From CBDCWT01 sp965223305 (lineage in GTDB: Bacteria; Planctomycetota; Planctomycetia; Pirellulales; Pirellulaceae): 64,000 bases of DNA. Positions 15,533 to 25,225 of this stretch are shown here, piece by piece. The DNA is taken from assembly GCA_965223305.1 (NCBI GenBank), contig CBDCWT010000065.1, positions 12,912 through 76,911 of the forward strand, given 5' to 3'. The position numbers were made by a program, and so were the translations under genes. Positions within the stretch are counted from its first letter, which is position 1. Each line of letters starts with the position of its first letter. The notes beneath the pieces are model-generated. The model worked only from the letters and a program-made list of their open reading frames with translations, ran no database searches and was not told the DNA's origin.

Positions 15533-18418
15533 TCAATCCACGTTTGCTGGTGTCAGCTGGCGGGGAGGCTGTGTTTCCGTGTCGCCGGTTTCGCGATCTT
15601 GGTGTAACGAGTAAATCACCAGTGCTTCGGCGGCGTGATTCGCAGCGGGGTACTTCTGACGAGCGTTCGACACCGCTCGATCACGGGCGTTGTCGTCCGG
15701 CTTGTATATCGAATGCAACCGCCGATGTTCGGCCGCTTTCGCTTCGTTGCCGAGCCGAGAATGAATCAGCTGAAGATTGTAGTGGGCAGTCACGTTCTCA
15801 GCATCAATCTGGAGAGTTCGTTCGAACTGTTCTGCGGCTTGTCGCAGCAGCGACTCACGAGCTGCCTTTCGGCTTTGGCCCAGCTCTTGATTTGCCCGGT
15901 CAAACAACACGGCGCCTAACAGGTTGACGACCTCATAGTCGAGGCCGAAGTCGAACCCACGTTCGATCATCTCGGGAGTCCGTTCATCGACAACGCTCCG
16001 AAAACTCCGTTCTGCCTCTTCCAAATGTCCTTGCTCGCGGTTGACTACACCGCTAAGCCAAGACAGCGTCCAGCTGGGCGCGGGCGGCTGGTCGTGTTCT
16101 GCGGCCCGCTGGATTGCCGTTACCGCTTCATCAAGCCGGCCCTCACGATGCAGGACCCTGGCCAAATTCAACGGCCCGTCATACCGACCCAGCCGCTCGA
16201 CTTCCTCAAAGGCCTGCGCCGCTTGCCGCAGTTCGGCCTTGCCTTTGAGAAACAGGCCGATGCCGTAGTCGTTCCATCGCTCCCAGGCGGCAATGTCACT
16301 CGTCTGAGGAGACTCGGCATCTGCGCGATCGATGGGAAAAGTCACTGTATCTTCCGCCAAGACAGTAATCGGAAGATCGTTGCGATAGGCCTGGCCGACT
16401 TGGTGTCCACGCAGTGGGAGATCGTCTGATCTCGTCGACCGGGCAATGAAATCGGTGTACTGTTTGTCGAACTTGCGGAACATCAACCGCGCGGTGACTT
16501 GAATTGGCTCAGCCACATCGGTTGGAATCGAAAGGCCGTAGTGTACGACGTGGGCAGCTCCCGGCGGGATTTGGTTGTTGTACAGCGGCACAAAAATGTC
16601 CTGCGCGTTACGCCGGTCGATCCGATTGCCGTCCTGGTCGAGCATGAATACGTTGACAAAGTGTGACCACGGGTCTACTTCTCCCTGAGCATCTGTTGCA
16701 CCGCTGCGACCGATAACCCGATCGCCACTTGTCACGGTGACTTCCATCCAGACTTCGTTCGAATCGGCTGTCCCTTGAGTGAACAGGTGTCCCATCTTCA
16801 ACGTCCGGATGACTGTTTCCAGCAGATAAGAGCGGCCCGGGACGAGCGGAGGCAGGCTCGGTCGCAGCGGCGCATGCAGTTCACCATCGATGGTCCCACC
16901 TTCTTTGACACCAAAGATGTCAACCCGCATCACTCCCTCCAAGAATGACTGCTGTGCGTCGACGATGCCTGGCTCATTCCTCCACCAGGCAATGGCGGTG
17001 TTGGCGGATGGAAAGAGGTGGCCGTGGATGCTGGGCTTGGTTGCATCGGCAAAAAGTTGTGCACCAAAATCAGTCGACTCAGCCAGCGGCATGTGGCAGC
17101 CGTTGCAGTTCTCCTCGGCATGCTGTGGATAGTAGAAGCTTCGCGCGCCGTGGCCGGAAACACCGCTCAGCAAGTAAGTGTCATAGTGATTCTGACCTCG
17201 CAGGAACTCCTTGTAGCCAGTGAGAGCTTCCGGCAGGTGCACCTTGTGGCACACTGAACAGAACTCGGCGGTCTTGTGAAACGGCTTCAAGAACGTCTGC
17301 TTGTGGAATGACGGCTTCGCTTTGACCAAAGTACTATTGATGAACTGCAGCGCTGCATTGTCGCTCGTAGCAAACGGATAGTGGAGCGGCTCTTCGATTG
17401 TATAGTCGGCGTTTCCCAACGTGCTGTTTACGTTCGTGATCGCGTGGCAGGCAGTGCAAGTGATCCCGGCGTGCGCCGTTAGGTCCCCGACGTCGTCGTA
17501 GTTTGGCTGATCGAAAGCGCCGCTAAAGAACGGTACGGGATCGTGGCAACCAGCACACCACCGCGCTGCTTTGACGTTGCCGTCGCGCTTCATGGCCACC
17601 TCACGGGTCTCGCGAATGCTCGCCAGGTAGGCCGGGTTGTTGAACGAGCTGAAATGGTGCACGCTGTGAAACCAACCGTCGTAGACGTCCTGGTGGCACT
17701 TCTTGCAATAGTCGTCCATCATCAGAGTCTCGGACGGGATGAAGTTTCCCGATGCGGTCCGCGCCAGCGATGGTTCGAAGTATCGCGTACCCTCTTTCGG
17801 CCCTACGGCGTTCCAGCGTCGAGGATCTTGCGCCTGGAGGATGACCATCCCCAGCACGACAGTCCCCACTGCCGCCCCGTAGATAACACCCACGCGCCAT
17901 TTGATCCGTGGTCCCGCCAAACGATGCAGCCAATAGAGCCAGATCGCCAGCAGCGGGCCGACCACGTGCATCCAGTACACAATCGAGCGACTGAGCGGTT
18001 GCCTGAGTTCAAAGGATCCCTCGACCCGGACCAGCAGCAGGCCGGTCACCAAGACGATGACTCCGGCCGCGAAGAGAAAGTAGCCGATGCGGACCGCCCG
18101 TCGGTTGCGGCGATGGGCCGACGCCCGCATATGCAAAACACCAAATACCAAGAACGGTACGATCAGCAAGAGCCCCAACCCCAGATGCAGAATGAACATG
18201 CTGAGATAAAAGTGATTCTGGTAGGCCAATCCGTCGCCCCACCGCTGGCTGATCCACTCCAGGCAGGTAATGCTCGCCAGATAGATCGAGTTGGCGCCGA
18301 GCACTGCCACGAGGGCAAATACGACATAAAGCAATTTGCGTAAGCCGGGACCAACCGCGCGCACATACCGCCTCGGTGTCGCCGCCGGCAAGGCAGCCGC
18401 CTTGGGTTCATCAGACAT
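15533..18418 (-). CDS. Membrane b-type/pentaheme c-type cytochrome with C-terminal TPRs
   Basis: 961 residues. Seen: five hydrophobic segments in residues ~28-205 with paired histidines at 78/96 and 151/165, an arrangement that could bind two b-type hemes; then five CxxCH heme c motifs (CKKCH 238, CAGCH 288, CTACH 331, CSVCH 387, CNGCH 438) with extra conserved-looking His; a beta-rich middle (~500-700); and TPR-like helices at ~735-930. Multiheme c domains work outside the cytoplasm; the b-like anchor suggests quinol oxidation with electrons passed to the c hemes, an inference. Between two propeller genes on the same strand. The b-heme reading is less certain than the five c hemes. Confidence 0.85.
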   Translation of the reverse strand: MSDEPKAAALPAATPRRYVRAVGPGLRKLLYVVFALVAVLGANSIYLASITCLEWISQRWGDGLAYQNHFYLSMFILHLGLGLLLIVPFLVFGVLHMRASAHRRNRRAVRIGYFLFAAGVIVLVTGLLLVRVEGSFELRQPLSRSIVYWMHVVGPLLAIWLYWLHRLAGPRIKWRVGVIYGAAVGTVVLGMVILQAQDPRRWNAVGPKEGTRYFEPSLARTASGNFIPSETLMMDDYCKKCHQDVYDGWFHSVHHFSSFNNPAYLASIRETREVAMKRDGNVKAARWCAGCHDPVPFFSGAFDQPNYDDVGDLTAHAGITCTACHAITNVNSTLGNADYTIEEPLHYPFATSDNAALQFINSTLVKAKPSFHKQTFLKPFHKTAEFCSVCHKVHLPEALTGYKEFLRGQNHYDTYLLSGVSGHGARSFYYPQHAEENCNGCHMPLAESTDFGAQLFADATKPSIHGHLFPSANTAIAWWRNEPGIVDAQQSFLEGVMRVDIFGVKEGGTIDGELHAPLRPSLPPLVPGRSYLLETVIRTLKMGHLFTQGTADSNEVWMEVTVTSGDRVIGRSGATDAQGEVDPWSHFVNVFMLDQDGNRIDRRNAQDIFVPLYNNQIPPGAAHVVHYGLSIPTDVAEPIQVTARLMFRKFDKQYTDFIARSTRSDDLPLRGHQVGQAYRNDLPITVLAEDTVTFPIDRADAESPQTSDIAAWERWNDYGIGLFLKGKAELRQAAQAFEEVERLGRYDGPLNLARVLHREGRLDEAVTAIQRAAEHDQPPAPSWTLSWLSGVVNREQGHLEEAERSFRSVVDERTPEMIERGFDFGLDYEVVNLLGAVLFDRANQELGQSRKAARESLLRQAAEQFERTLQIDAENVTAHYNLQLIHSRLGNEAKAAEHRRLHSIYKPDDNARDRAVSNARQKYPAANHAAEALVIYSLHQDRETGDTETQPPRQLTPANVD

Positions 18419-18486
18419 GGTCTGGTTCCTAGGTGATCTTCCTAGTTCCCTCGCCCGGCCGGTAGACGAGAGGGATTTGCTCGGTC
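18419..18486. other. Spacer upstream of the cytochrome gene
   Basis: 68 bases between the start of the cytochrome gene and the 180-bp element; any promoter of that gene would have to lie here or inside the element. Confidence 0.4.
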
Positions 18487-18666
18487 TAACCCGAATTATT
18501 CATGAGCGATCTGCTGCGAGGTCGTAAGTCCATTCGTGGCTTCGTCATGCTTCACAATTCTCCCTCGACGTATTGCTTCAATACGCCTGCGGAAGAATTG
18601 CTCGCCTTCCTTGCCACGAACGTACTTACAACCTCTCGCGACGATCTTCATGAATAATCCGGGCTA
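18487..18666 (+). repeat. 180-bp hairpin element, copy A
   Basis: Starts TAACCCGAATTATTCATGAG and ends GAATAATCCGGGCTA, so the ends are inverted repeats with TA outermost. The two halves are related across the whole length (GAGGTCGTAAGTCC against GAGGTTGTAAGTAC on the other strand), closing on CGTATTGCTTCAATACG at the tip. Differs from copy C by two bases. No coding capacity. Confidence 0.9.
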
Positions 18667-18753
18667 AACAAGACCAAAGAGACCGAACGCTCCTGCTACC
18701 CAGTTGGGGTGAGGGCCCGGCGCGCATACAAAGAGATGCATACGTTACAGAAG

Positions 18754-19149
18754 CTACACAGCGCGGCAGCGAGGCGGGCGCTCGATGCGTCTCGCGTAGC
18801 CGACACGGCAGCGAGCATCGGGGCCCCGTCGCAAACGGGTCGGAGCGGTGGCCTGCGTCGCGGGAGCTGCCTGCAACAACGCCGTCCACTCCGAGCCGGA
18901 TGTAGTTGGACTGGGCGGTGGCGTCGGAATCGAACGTTGCCGCCGACAGCTTGGTCCCTGACAGTCAGGGACCGCCGGCAGCGAAGTGGTGATGCGGTCA
19001 GCTCGGTCAGTCGGCATCGCCGACGCGTGCGAACCGCCAACCACCACATAGTCCCCACAACTCGCGACGACCACCGCAGGCGTCACGCTCAACACGCTCA
19101 TACAACTCGCGATCGCCAGTGCAAAACTAACCGCGCGCGTGCGGTTCAT
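18754..19149 (-). CDS. Small secreted Cys-containing protein, planctomycete-type
   Basis: 131 residues from the ATG at 19149. Seen: signal peptide (MNRTRAVSFALAIASCMSVL... to VVVAS), mature N-terminus beginning SCGDYVVVGGSHA, a C-x-G-P-x-C motif (CQGPSC), a short proline run, and a C-terminal RIERPPRC. I remember small exported planctomycete proteins with this order (CGDY, C-GP-C, RIERPP), but cannot name a family. The opposite-strand frame 18709-19443 has no such features and I take it as a shadow. It lies inside the cytochrome/propeller cluster on the same strand, 88 bases from the 180-bp element downstream. Confidence 0.5.
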   Translation of the reverse strand: MNRTRAVSFALAIASCMSVLSVTPAVVVASCGDYVVVGGSHASAMPTDRADRITTSLPAVPDCQGPSCRRQRSIPTPPPSPTTSGSEWTALLQAAPATQATAPTRLRRGPDARCRVGYARRIERPPRCRAV

Positions 19150-19423
19150 ACTGACTTGGAGTGGCTGAAACATGAGCAACGCCTGGTTGGAATCCACCGA
19201 CGACGACCAACTCACTATAAGACGGCCCACCTTTTCCGTCAAACTCGAAAGCCGCCAGTGCTGCCTGTGGTACTGATAGTCAAAAGTCTTCGCGACGTGC
19301 CCCCCTCATCCGGCCTGCGGCCACCTTCTTCCCGGCGGGGAGAAGGACTTTGCTGGGATGCTCAGGCTGACATGGGCTCCTCCTGCCACGCCAGCCAACA
19401 GTGTCATCAGCCGTCACAAGGCT
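19150..19423. other. Intergenic with a REP-like motif
   Basis: Contains CCCCTCATCCGGCCTGCGG followed by CCCGGCGGGGAGAAGG (around 19303-19348), a palindromic type seen between genes in many bacteria. Otherwise nothing recognised. Confidence 0.5.
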
Positions 19424-22400
19424 TCATTGACCGCCTCCCGTAGCAACAGGCTCCGCAACCCGCCGCCAATATCGCCGCGCGTCCGCTCGCCGTCTCTGGT
19501 ATTCCCGCAGGTAACGACGGTAGTCTTCCGAACTCGGCCCATCCTCTATGTACGGATATGAGGACATATCCACAAAGGGCAACGGTTCTACGGACTGACC
19601 GTAGATCGTGTTCAGGTCGGCATCCTTGTCCCAACCAACGTTGTGCAAGATGAAGTCTCTTTGCCATCCCGGCGGTGGGTCCTCCGCAGGCGCGAGAAAG
19701 CTGACCGCCAGCTCGTCCCCGGAAGCCAACACAACGAGCTTGTCATCGGTCTGCGACAACAGCTCTGTCACCTGACCGTACCGTGTGAAGTAACCCTGCA
19801 TCGGCGGCCACTTGGCGTCAGTCGTCACTTGTTCGTAGTCGTAGAACGCCGGAGCTCGCGGACCTTGGGGCACGGCCCGCGAAAAGCCGCGATAGCGGAG
19901 CTCCGCCGAGTCGATACTCAACGGCGTCACCCTTAACTGGGCGGCGGGCTCGTCGACAGTAAAGAAAACTCGGTCCCAGTAGATCTGCGCGCTCGTCGTA
20001 ATCCGCAGGCGAAAGTCATCCGTCAAAAACGCGCTGGACAGGTCGACGACAATCGTCTTGGTCTTACCGCCGGGGAACCCCATGTAGGGAACGACCTCGC
20101 GCCAGTCTCCATGGCCATCGGGAACCTGAATCGATGGGGGCCGGGGCGGTGCCAGATCTGCGTCCTGCGAGATGGCGATGTTCAACGATGTATCCGTCGG
20201 ATAAATCCAACCGGTCAGGAAGAGTAAAACCTGCTCCGGAGCGTCCAGCTTTCCAAGATCCAGCTCCAGAAAATGCTCGTCGACCAAGCCTGGCAGCAGG
20301 TTTCGTTCGAATCCCTGAAAGAACTTTCCGTCCGCTGCGCAAACCAAGTCGAGGACATCGCGGCCGTGCTTGTCGCGAGCCGCCACCGGCACTCGACGAT
20401 CCTGCGCGGTGTGGATCTTGTGCTTGGCAATCGACGCGGGACCGACCTTCTCGTTGGAGAAGACAGACACCTCCGCCGGATGGTCGACGGCCAACAACTG
20501 AATCTGGTCGAAGTAGGCGGCTTCCCACAGCTCTTCGGTTACCCGTAGCTCGTAGCGTCCATCGGCCGCCTTCAGCTGGTCACCGTTAACCAGCAAGTAC
20601 TCCCAGGGCCGCGACGGCGCCAGCTCTCCCTCGGCCACCTGCAATCCGAGCGGCGCAGCCCAGAGCAGGTCAGTCACAAAGGAAAAACGAGCTCCGTCCC
20701 AGGCGAAGAGGTAAGGACAGGAACCCTTCAATTCCATCGGTTCGCAGACCGACTGACTGGCCTGCGGCGTCACAATGGCCTGCGGGATTCCGTTGGTCCA
20801 GAGGAAACGCAGCACATCCGCGCCGCGACTCGGCCCAAGCCCAAAGTGTGTGATCGGCCGCTCGACAACCTGCGCCTGATAGCTCATCCCGGCTCGGACT
20901 TCGAGCAGGCTTCCAATACCGTTGTGGTTGACCTTCCCCTTGTTGTCCACCTGGCCCAGCGCTCGAACTTGCAACCACGGGTTCTGATTGCCCCCATCAT
21001 TCCTGTAGAGAGTGACACCACCCCCTGTCAGCACCGCCAGATCCTGGTCGCCGTCGTTGTCGATGTCTCCGACATCACAACTGATCACCGCTCCGGGTGA
21101 CAGCCCGAGGTCTTCGGCCGCGACAAACCGCCCGTCACCGATTCCCCGGTGCACCTCAACCGAGCCACCCCCCCAGGCCAACAGATCGCGATAGCTATCG
21201 TTGTCAAAGTCCCAAGTTCTGACCACCTCCGTGGTTGCGGAGCTGATCGGCTCGGTGCGCAGCTGCCGTACGCTGCCGTTGGGGGCCGATGCCGTTTGAG
21301 TCAAACGGAGTCCGTCACCTCCCGCCGTACAAAGGTCCCATGAAAGGTTCCCGTCCGCATCCAGCAGCGCCACGGAGCGCACCGCTTGAAAATCGTCGAA
21401 CGACTCGTCGAAAGGTACCCAGCGGAAATTGCCGTGCCTAAGGTTCTCCAGATAGCCGAACTCGGACCCTGAACTGGAAGCGATCACGTCGATGTCAACA
21501 TCGTGGTCCCAGTCGACCGCGACCAGAGAAGTAATCTCCACGGCATCGTCCGGCAGCAGCGAAAACTCGCTGACATCCGCAAACGCAAGCCTCCCTTCGG
21601 CACGCAGCGCCTTGAGCCCGCCACCTGTCGAGACCACCAAGTCCAGATCGCTGTCGTGGTCGAAGTCCACCAGGATGCCAGTTGTGACGTCGCGGATCGA
21701 GAGCTGTGGCTGCTGCACGATCTGGAACTCCCGCGATCCAGATTCCGCGTCCCAGTCATTACGGAGCACGGTCACGCCATGCGCGCCGTATACGACGACG
21801 TCGGCATCCGCATCGAACTGCTCACCCTCTTTCGCGGAATCAACAACCGCTTGGCGGCTTCGATCGTGATCCAGGTCGGCGGCAAGCAGTCCCACGCAGC
21901 CGGTGGGAAGCTCGACAGACGTCAATCGCTGCCAACTTCCTTGCTCAGTTTGCCGGAGCACCAGCAGATGGTCATCGCGAAGCACCAAGAGATCCAGTCG
22001 CTCGTCCAGGTCGACATCGACAAGTCGCAGCTGGAGGTACGGTCCAGCAGGCAACTCGGCCACTTCGGCAAACGGCGTAAAGCTGACGGTCGGTGGATCG
22101 AGCTCGGCAGCAGGCGGCTCGACTTTCCGCAACAACGCATCGCTGAACTGGCGTACGACAAACTCTAAGGGATGTGGGTGCAGTTGCCGCGCGTCACTCT
22201 TAGTCATGTCGTCGTTTCGCATCGCATTCATGAATGCCCGCCGTACGGTCCTGGTGACAGCCGACCAGTTCTCCTCCTCGGCAGCTGCGATCGCGTCATC
22301 CGCGAACTGTAACAGGTCGTAGCGACTCTTACGCTGCAACGGGGCGATCGTCTGCTTGGCAGCGGCCAGCGTCTTGGCAACCTCCGGGTCCTGCCGCTGA

Positions 22401-23068
22401 GCTTGAACCAACAGCCACTCGGGTAGCAAGAACAGATTCTCTGGTGCGAGCTGGTAGGCGGCACGCAGCGCTTCATAGCCTGCGTCCGTCTGATCTCCCC
22501 AGCTCTTGCCGGCCTCGAACAAGCCGAACTGGTAGACGATGTTGCGAGGATCCAACCGCGCCGCCTCGCTGAGAGAGTCCAGTGCGACACTCAACTCGGC
22601 AGCGGTGTCCGTCGCCTTTCCCGTTTCGATGCTTTTGAGAGAAGCCCGCGCTTTCAGCCAGTGGGTGACTGCCGAATCCGGCTCCAGGCGAGCGAGCTGT
22701 TGCAGCGCTTCGTCCACCTGTGAACGGTCCGCTCGGCCCTCCTCATAGGCCAGCAGCTGGCTAATTGCTAGGTTGCGCGGCCCCAACACCTCGTTCGGCA
22801 GCTGGGCCGAGAGCTCGGCAAAGGCAGCAGCTGCGGCATCCAAGTTGTTGTTCTCGAGTTGGCCGACTGCGCGATTGGCGAGCCGCACCAAGTCCCCAAG
22901 CGGTTCAGTGGGAGTGTCCGCCGGGGAACGATCGCCGGCAGCAGTCCCGGGCGGATCGGGCGGCAACGGCGGAGGATCGTCCCGCGAGCCCCGGTTAATA
23001 ACGGTGAAGAACCCGATCAATCCCGCCGCTAGTAGGCACGCGGCCAGTATGAGCTTACTGCGATCCAT
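19424..23068 (-). CDS. Large TPR + FG-GAP propeller protein, membrane-anchored/exported
   Basis: About 1214 residues from the ATG at 23068 (MDRSKLILAACLL), which puts a hydrophobic segment at the N-terminus; an upstream in-frame ATG at 23143 would add 25 residues. Seen: Pro-rich linker, TPR-like helices (~60-290), FG-GAP loops (DVDLDERLDLLVL, DFDHDSDLDLVVS, DWDHDVDIDVIAS, DFDNDSYRDLLAW, DIDNDGDQDLAVL) making a propeller (~330-760), then a long C-terminal region with CPYLFAWDGARFSFVTD and LFLTGWIYPTDTS. Same-strand neighbour of the cytochrome and CRTAC1 genes; the shared propeller theme suggests they work together outside the cytoplasm. Enzymatic activity not evident. Confidence 0.8.
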   Translation of the reverse strand: MDRSKLILAACLLAAGLIGFFTVINRGSRDDPPPLPPDPPGTAAGDRSPADTPTEPLGDLVRLANRAVGQLENNNLDAAAAAFAELSAQLPNEVLGPRNLAISQLLAYEEGRADRSQVDEALQQLARLEPDSAVTHWLKARASLKSIETGKATDTAAELSVALDSLSEAARLDPRNIVYQFGLFEAGKSWGDQTDAGYEALRAAYQLAPENLFLLPEWLLVQAQRQDPEVAKTLAAAKQTIAPLQRKSRYDLLQFADDAIAAAEEENWSAVTRTVRRAFMNAMRNDDMTKSDARQLHPHPLEFVVRQFSDALLRKVEPPAAELDPPTVSFTPFAEVAELPAGPYLQLRLVDVDLDERLDLLVLRDDHLLVLRQTEQGSWQRLTSVELPTGCVGLLAADLDHDRSRQAVVDSAKEGEQFDADADVVVYGAHGVTVLRNDWDAESGSREFQIVQQPQLSIRDVTTGILVDFDHDSDLDLVVSTGGGLKALRAEGRLAFADVSEFSLLPDDAVEITSLVAVDWDHDVDIDVIASSSGSEFGYLENLRHGNFRWVPFDESFDDFQAVRSVALLDADGNLSWDLCTAGGDGLRLTQTASAPNGSVRQLRTEPISSATTEVVRTWDFDNDSYRDLLAWGGGSVEVHRGIGDGRFVAAEDLGLSPGAVISCDVGDIDNDGDQDLAVLTGGGVTLYRNDGGNQNPWLQVRALGQVDNKGKVNHNGIGSLLEVRAGMSYQAQVVERPITHFGLGPSRGADVLRFLWTNGIPQAIVTPQASQSVCEPMELKGSCPYLFAWDGARFSFVTDLLWAAPLGLQVAEGELAPSRPWEYLLVNGDQLKAADGRYELRVTEELWEAAYFDQIQLLAVDHPAEVSVFSNEKVGPASIAKHKIHTAQDRRVPVAARDKHGRDVLDLVCAADGKFFQGFERNLLPGLVDEHFLELDLGKLDAPEQVLLFLTGWIYPTDTSLNIAISQDADLAPPRPPSIQVPDGHGDWREVVPYMGFPGGKTKTIVVDLSSAFLTDDFRLRITTSAQIYWDRVFFTVDEPAAQLRVTPLSIDSAELRYRGFSRAVPQGPRAPAFYDYEQVTTDAKWPPMQGYFTRYGQVTELLSQTDDKLVVLASGDELAVSFLAPAEDPPPGWQRDFILHNVGWDKDADLNTIYGQSVEPLPFVDMSSYPYIEDGPSSEDYRRYLREYQRRRADARRYWRRVAEPVATGGGQ

Positions 23069-23889
23069 CTGCGCTGTCTCGGAGTTTGTCTCTGGTTGGC
23101 CAGGAGTTGAGAGCCTAGTCAGTCCGCTCGCAGGTCGATTCACCGGCTCGAGCGTCGCCCGGGCCCTCGAGCTGAAATACGCGAGGGCCGTGTTTTAGGT
23201 TCGCGCGCCCGTTCGCAGCCCAGAGCCTAGCTCCAATTCGCTGCTGTCGGCAAGGGCGAACTCGCCTGTGCAGGTAGTTGGCTCGCTAGTCGTAGTCGTA
23301 GGCCGGGACAAGCGGCAGGAAAGATGGTGGCTTCTGACAAGAGGTGATGCCGCGCCGTTCCGGCGGCACCAGGTTCGATGCACTTCGTGTTGAGTGCTCA
23401 CCGGCGCGTGCCGGAACTGCGCGGCGGGGAAATCGTACGCTGGTGGAAGCTTCTTTTGCGCCGCTTGTTCCGGCCTACTACCCTCTTCTAGCTCCGCTTG
23501 TTCCGGCCTACCCCTGCGGGGGCTGTATAGCTTTGCAATCCACCAAACTCTGGCGAGTTCGGCTACGCTCCAAATCAGCCGCTGGGCGTTAGCCCACGGT
23601 TCCCAGCGAGACCGACGCGAAAGCGTCCGCCGATTAATGTAGCAGGCACACTCCGTGTGCCGTCCGCCACAAGCAGAGTAACGATACGTGAGCAAACGGC
23701 TCGGCGGGAGCCTCGCCCTCCCGAACGTCGACTGTTGCAGCGCGACGGCGGCCCGGGGGAGGGCTCCCCCCTCTCCGGCCCTGCGGGCCGACTCTCCCCG
23801 AGGGGGAGAGTGAAGAGAGACGAAATCACGCACTAAACTAAAAGCTGCACGACCTCTGCGGAGTGGGTGTAGTAGCGCTGCTGGGTCTG
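23069..23889. repeat. 820-base repeat-rich intergenic region
   Basis: No gene. It holds a ~181-bp hairpin element (23298-23478, listed separately) with an extra half-end at 23494-23512, the unit CCAAACTCTGGCGAGTTCGG (23543 on), the CAAATCAGCCGCTGGGCGTT block (23570 on) running to GAACGTCGACTGTTGCAG (~23735), and a hairpin with CTCTCCGGCCCTGCGGGCCG and CTCTCCCCGAGGGGGAGAG (23764-23836) that recurs inverted at 55828-55892. Confidence 0.75.
23298..23478. repeat. GTAGGCCGG hairpin element, copy 1
   Basis: Begins GTAGGCCGGGACAAGCGGC and ends CCGCTTGTTCCGGCCTAC, i.e. near-perfect inverted ends. Inner arms GTTCCGGCGGCACCAGGTTC and GGCGCGTGCCGGAAC also pair, with GATGCACTTCGTG near the tip. About 181 bp. 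Second copy at 43531-43706. Confidence 0.75.
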
Positions 23890-25119
23890 CTACGAATCGT
23901 CCTTCAGGCCGAGGCGGCTGACCCAGTTTCCGCGCCGTTTTTTCTGATTGCTTTGTTTGCCATCATCCTGCTCCAGGACAGCCTGCTGGCTCTCGAGGCT
24001 GCGGGCTTTTTCGTCCAGTTCGATTCGGTCCCGGGCGAACTTCGCGCGTTCCACCGAGATTTCGACCTCCGCTTGACGCAGCTTCTCTCGCCACTCGTCC
24101 TGCAACCGCTTGAGGTTTTCCCGTTCTTGATGAATCAGCTCGTCATGATCGAGCACCTCGCCAATTGCCGCAGCACCCACCGCCATGTCACCGAGGTTGC
24201 TCGATTGATTTGCGAGCAAGCGTTGGAGTTCCTCGATTTCAGCATCTTTCTCCGCAACGACCTGATCGGTGATCTTGATCGCGCCTTCAATGGTGAGGCG
24301 GGCACTAACCTGCTCGGCGTCCTCCGACTCGGACTCGGAATCCGACTCCATCTGCTGCATCAGCTCCAGCTTCTGCGTTTCCCAATCAAACCCAGCGGGC
24401 TCACCCACCTCGGACGACTGCGCAGCGCGGCCTCGCTGGGCAAGCAAGCCTTTGTTTTCATCGGTGAGCTTCTCGTTTTGCAGCTTGAGCTCCCGCAGCT
24501 CTTGAACCGCCATTTCAAACCGTTCCCTCAGCTCCTCGTCCGTGCCAGCATCCTCGGTCGACGCCGCGTTAGAAACCGTCTCCAGCTGTTCTTGCAGCGC
24601 GGCATGTTCGCGTTCGAGACGATCGACTTCCTCCAACAGTCTGGCGACCTCAGATTCATCGTCCTGCTGGCGCTGGCTGGCCACAGCTTCCAGTTCGGTC
24701 GTCTTGGAGGCGAGCAGGTCGAAGCTCTGAGCGAGCTCCGTCTTCTGCCGCGTCAGCTTGTTGCGTTCCTCGGCCAGTTCGTGCCGCTGGGCGGCCACTG
24801 TGTCGTCGTGGTGGCTGGCCAAGCGAAGCAGAATGTTGGCTTGTTCGCGTAGAATCGCCTCGACGTCACGAAACCGCCCGCGTTGCTCTTCTAGCAGAGT
24901 ACGCGCTGCCTCGCGGAAATCGGCGGGCCGGTGCTGCGGCTTGTCCGCTGATACTTCGTCGACGACAGGTTGTTCCTTGGTCTCGGCCACAAGCAATCTG
25001 CCTTCGCGTAGGAACAGCGCCGCGTCACACCCGTGTTGAACGCACGACGTGTGGCACGGAATGACAACCAAAAGGGACGGTTCTTGCGGAGAAGGACCCC
25101 CGAGCGCGCGGCCGCACAT
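23890..25119 (-). CDS. Long coiled-coil protein, function unknown
   Basis: Up to 409 residues; start uncertain, because the first ~50 residues (Cys-rich, irregular) do not look like the rest and an alternative start near the VAETKEQ segment (residue ~44) is possible. From residue ~65 to ~385 it is almost continuous heptad-like sequence rich in E, Q, K, L and R (for example RERFEMAVQELRELKLQNEK), broken by an acidic Ser/Glu run (ESDSESESEDAE, ~262-273). It ends in a basic-then-hydrophobic tail RRGNWVSRLGLKDDS. No membrane segment and no Walker motif, so it is not an SMC ATPase. It may be cytoskeletal or scaffolding; that is a guess. Upstream neighbour is a dehydrogenase on the same strand. Confidence 0.65.
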   Translation of the reverse strand: MCGRALGGPSPQEPSLLVVIPCHTSCVQHGCDAALFLREGRLLVAETKEQPVVDEVSADKPQHRPADFREAARTLLEEQRGRFRDVEAILREQANILLRLASHHDDTVAAQRHELAEERNKLTRQKTELAQSFDLLASKTTELEAVASQRQQDDESEVARLLEEVDRLEREHAALQEQLETVSNAASTEDAGTDEELRERFEMAVQELRELKLQNEKLTDENKGLLAQRGRAAQSSEVGEPAGFDWETQKLELMQQMESDSESESEDAEQVSARLTIEGAIKITDQVVAEKDAEIEELQRLLANQSSNLGDMAVGAAAIGEVLDHDELIHQERENLKRLQDEWREKLRQAEVEISVERAKFARDRIELDEKARSLESQQAVLEQDDGKQSNQKKRRGNWVSRLGLKDDS

Positions 25120-25225
25120 CTCTGGGTCCAGTATTCCTATACGTTAGAACGAGCTACTCGTCAAAAGCGCCGCGAGCACCCCGTATCGAGTAAAACGGGT
25201 GGGAGGGTTGCGAGGCCTGTAACCC

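Noticed and set aside
18709..19443. 244-residue plus-strand frame
   Set aside because: Arg-rich, no signal or domain, and overlaps a minus-strand frame with a clear signal peptide; taken as a shadow.
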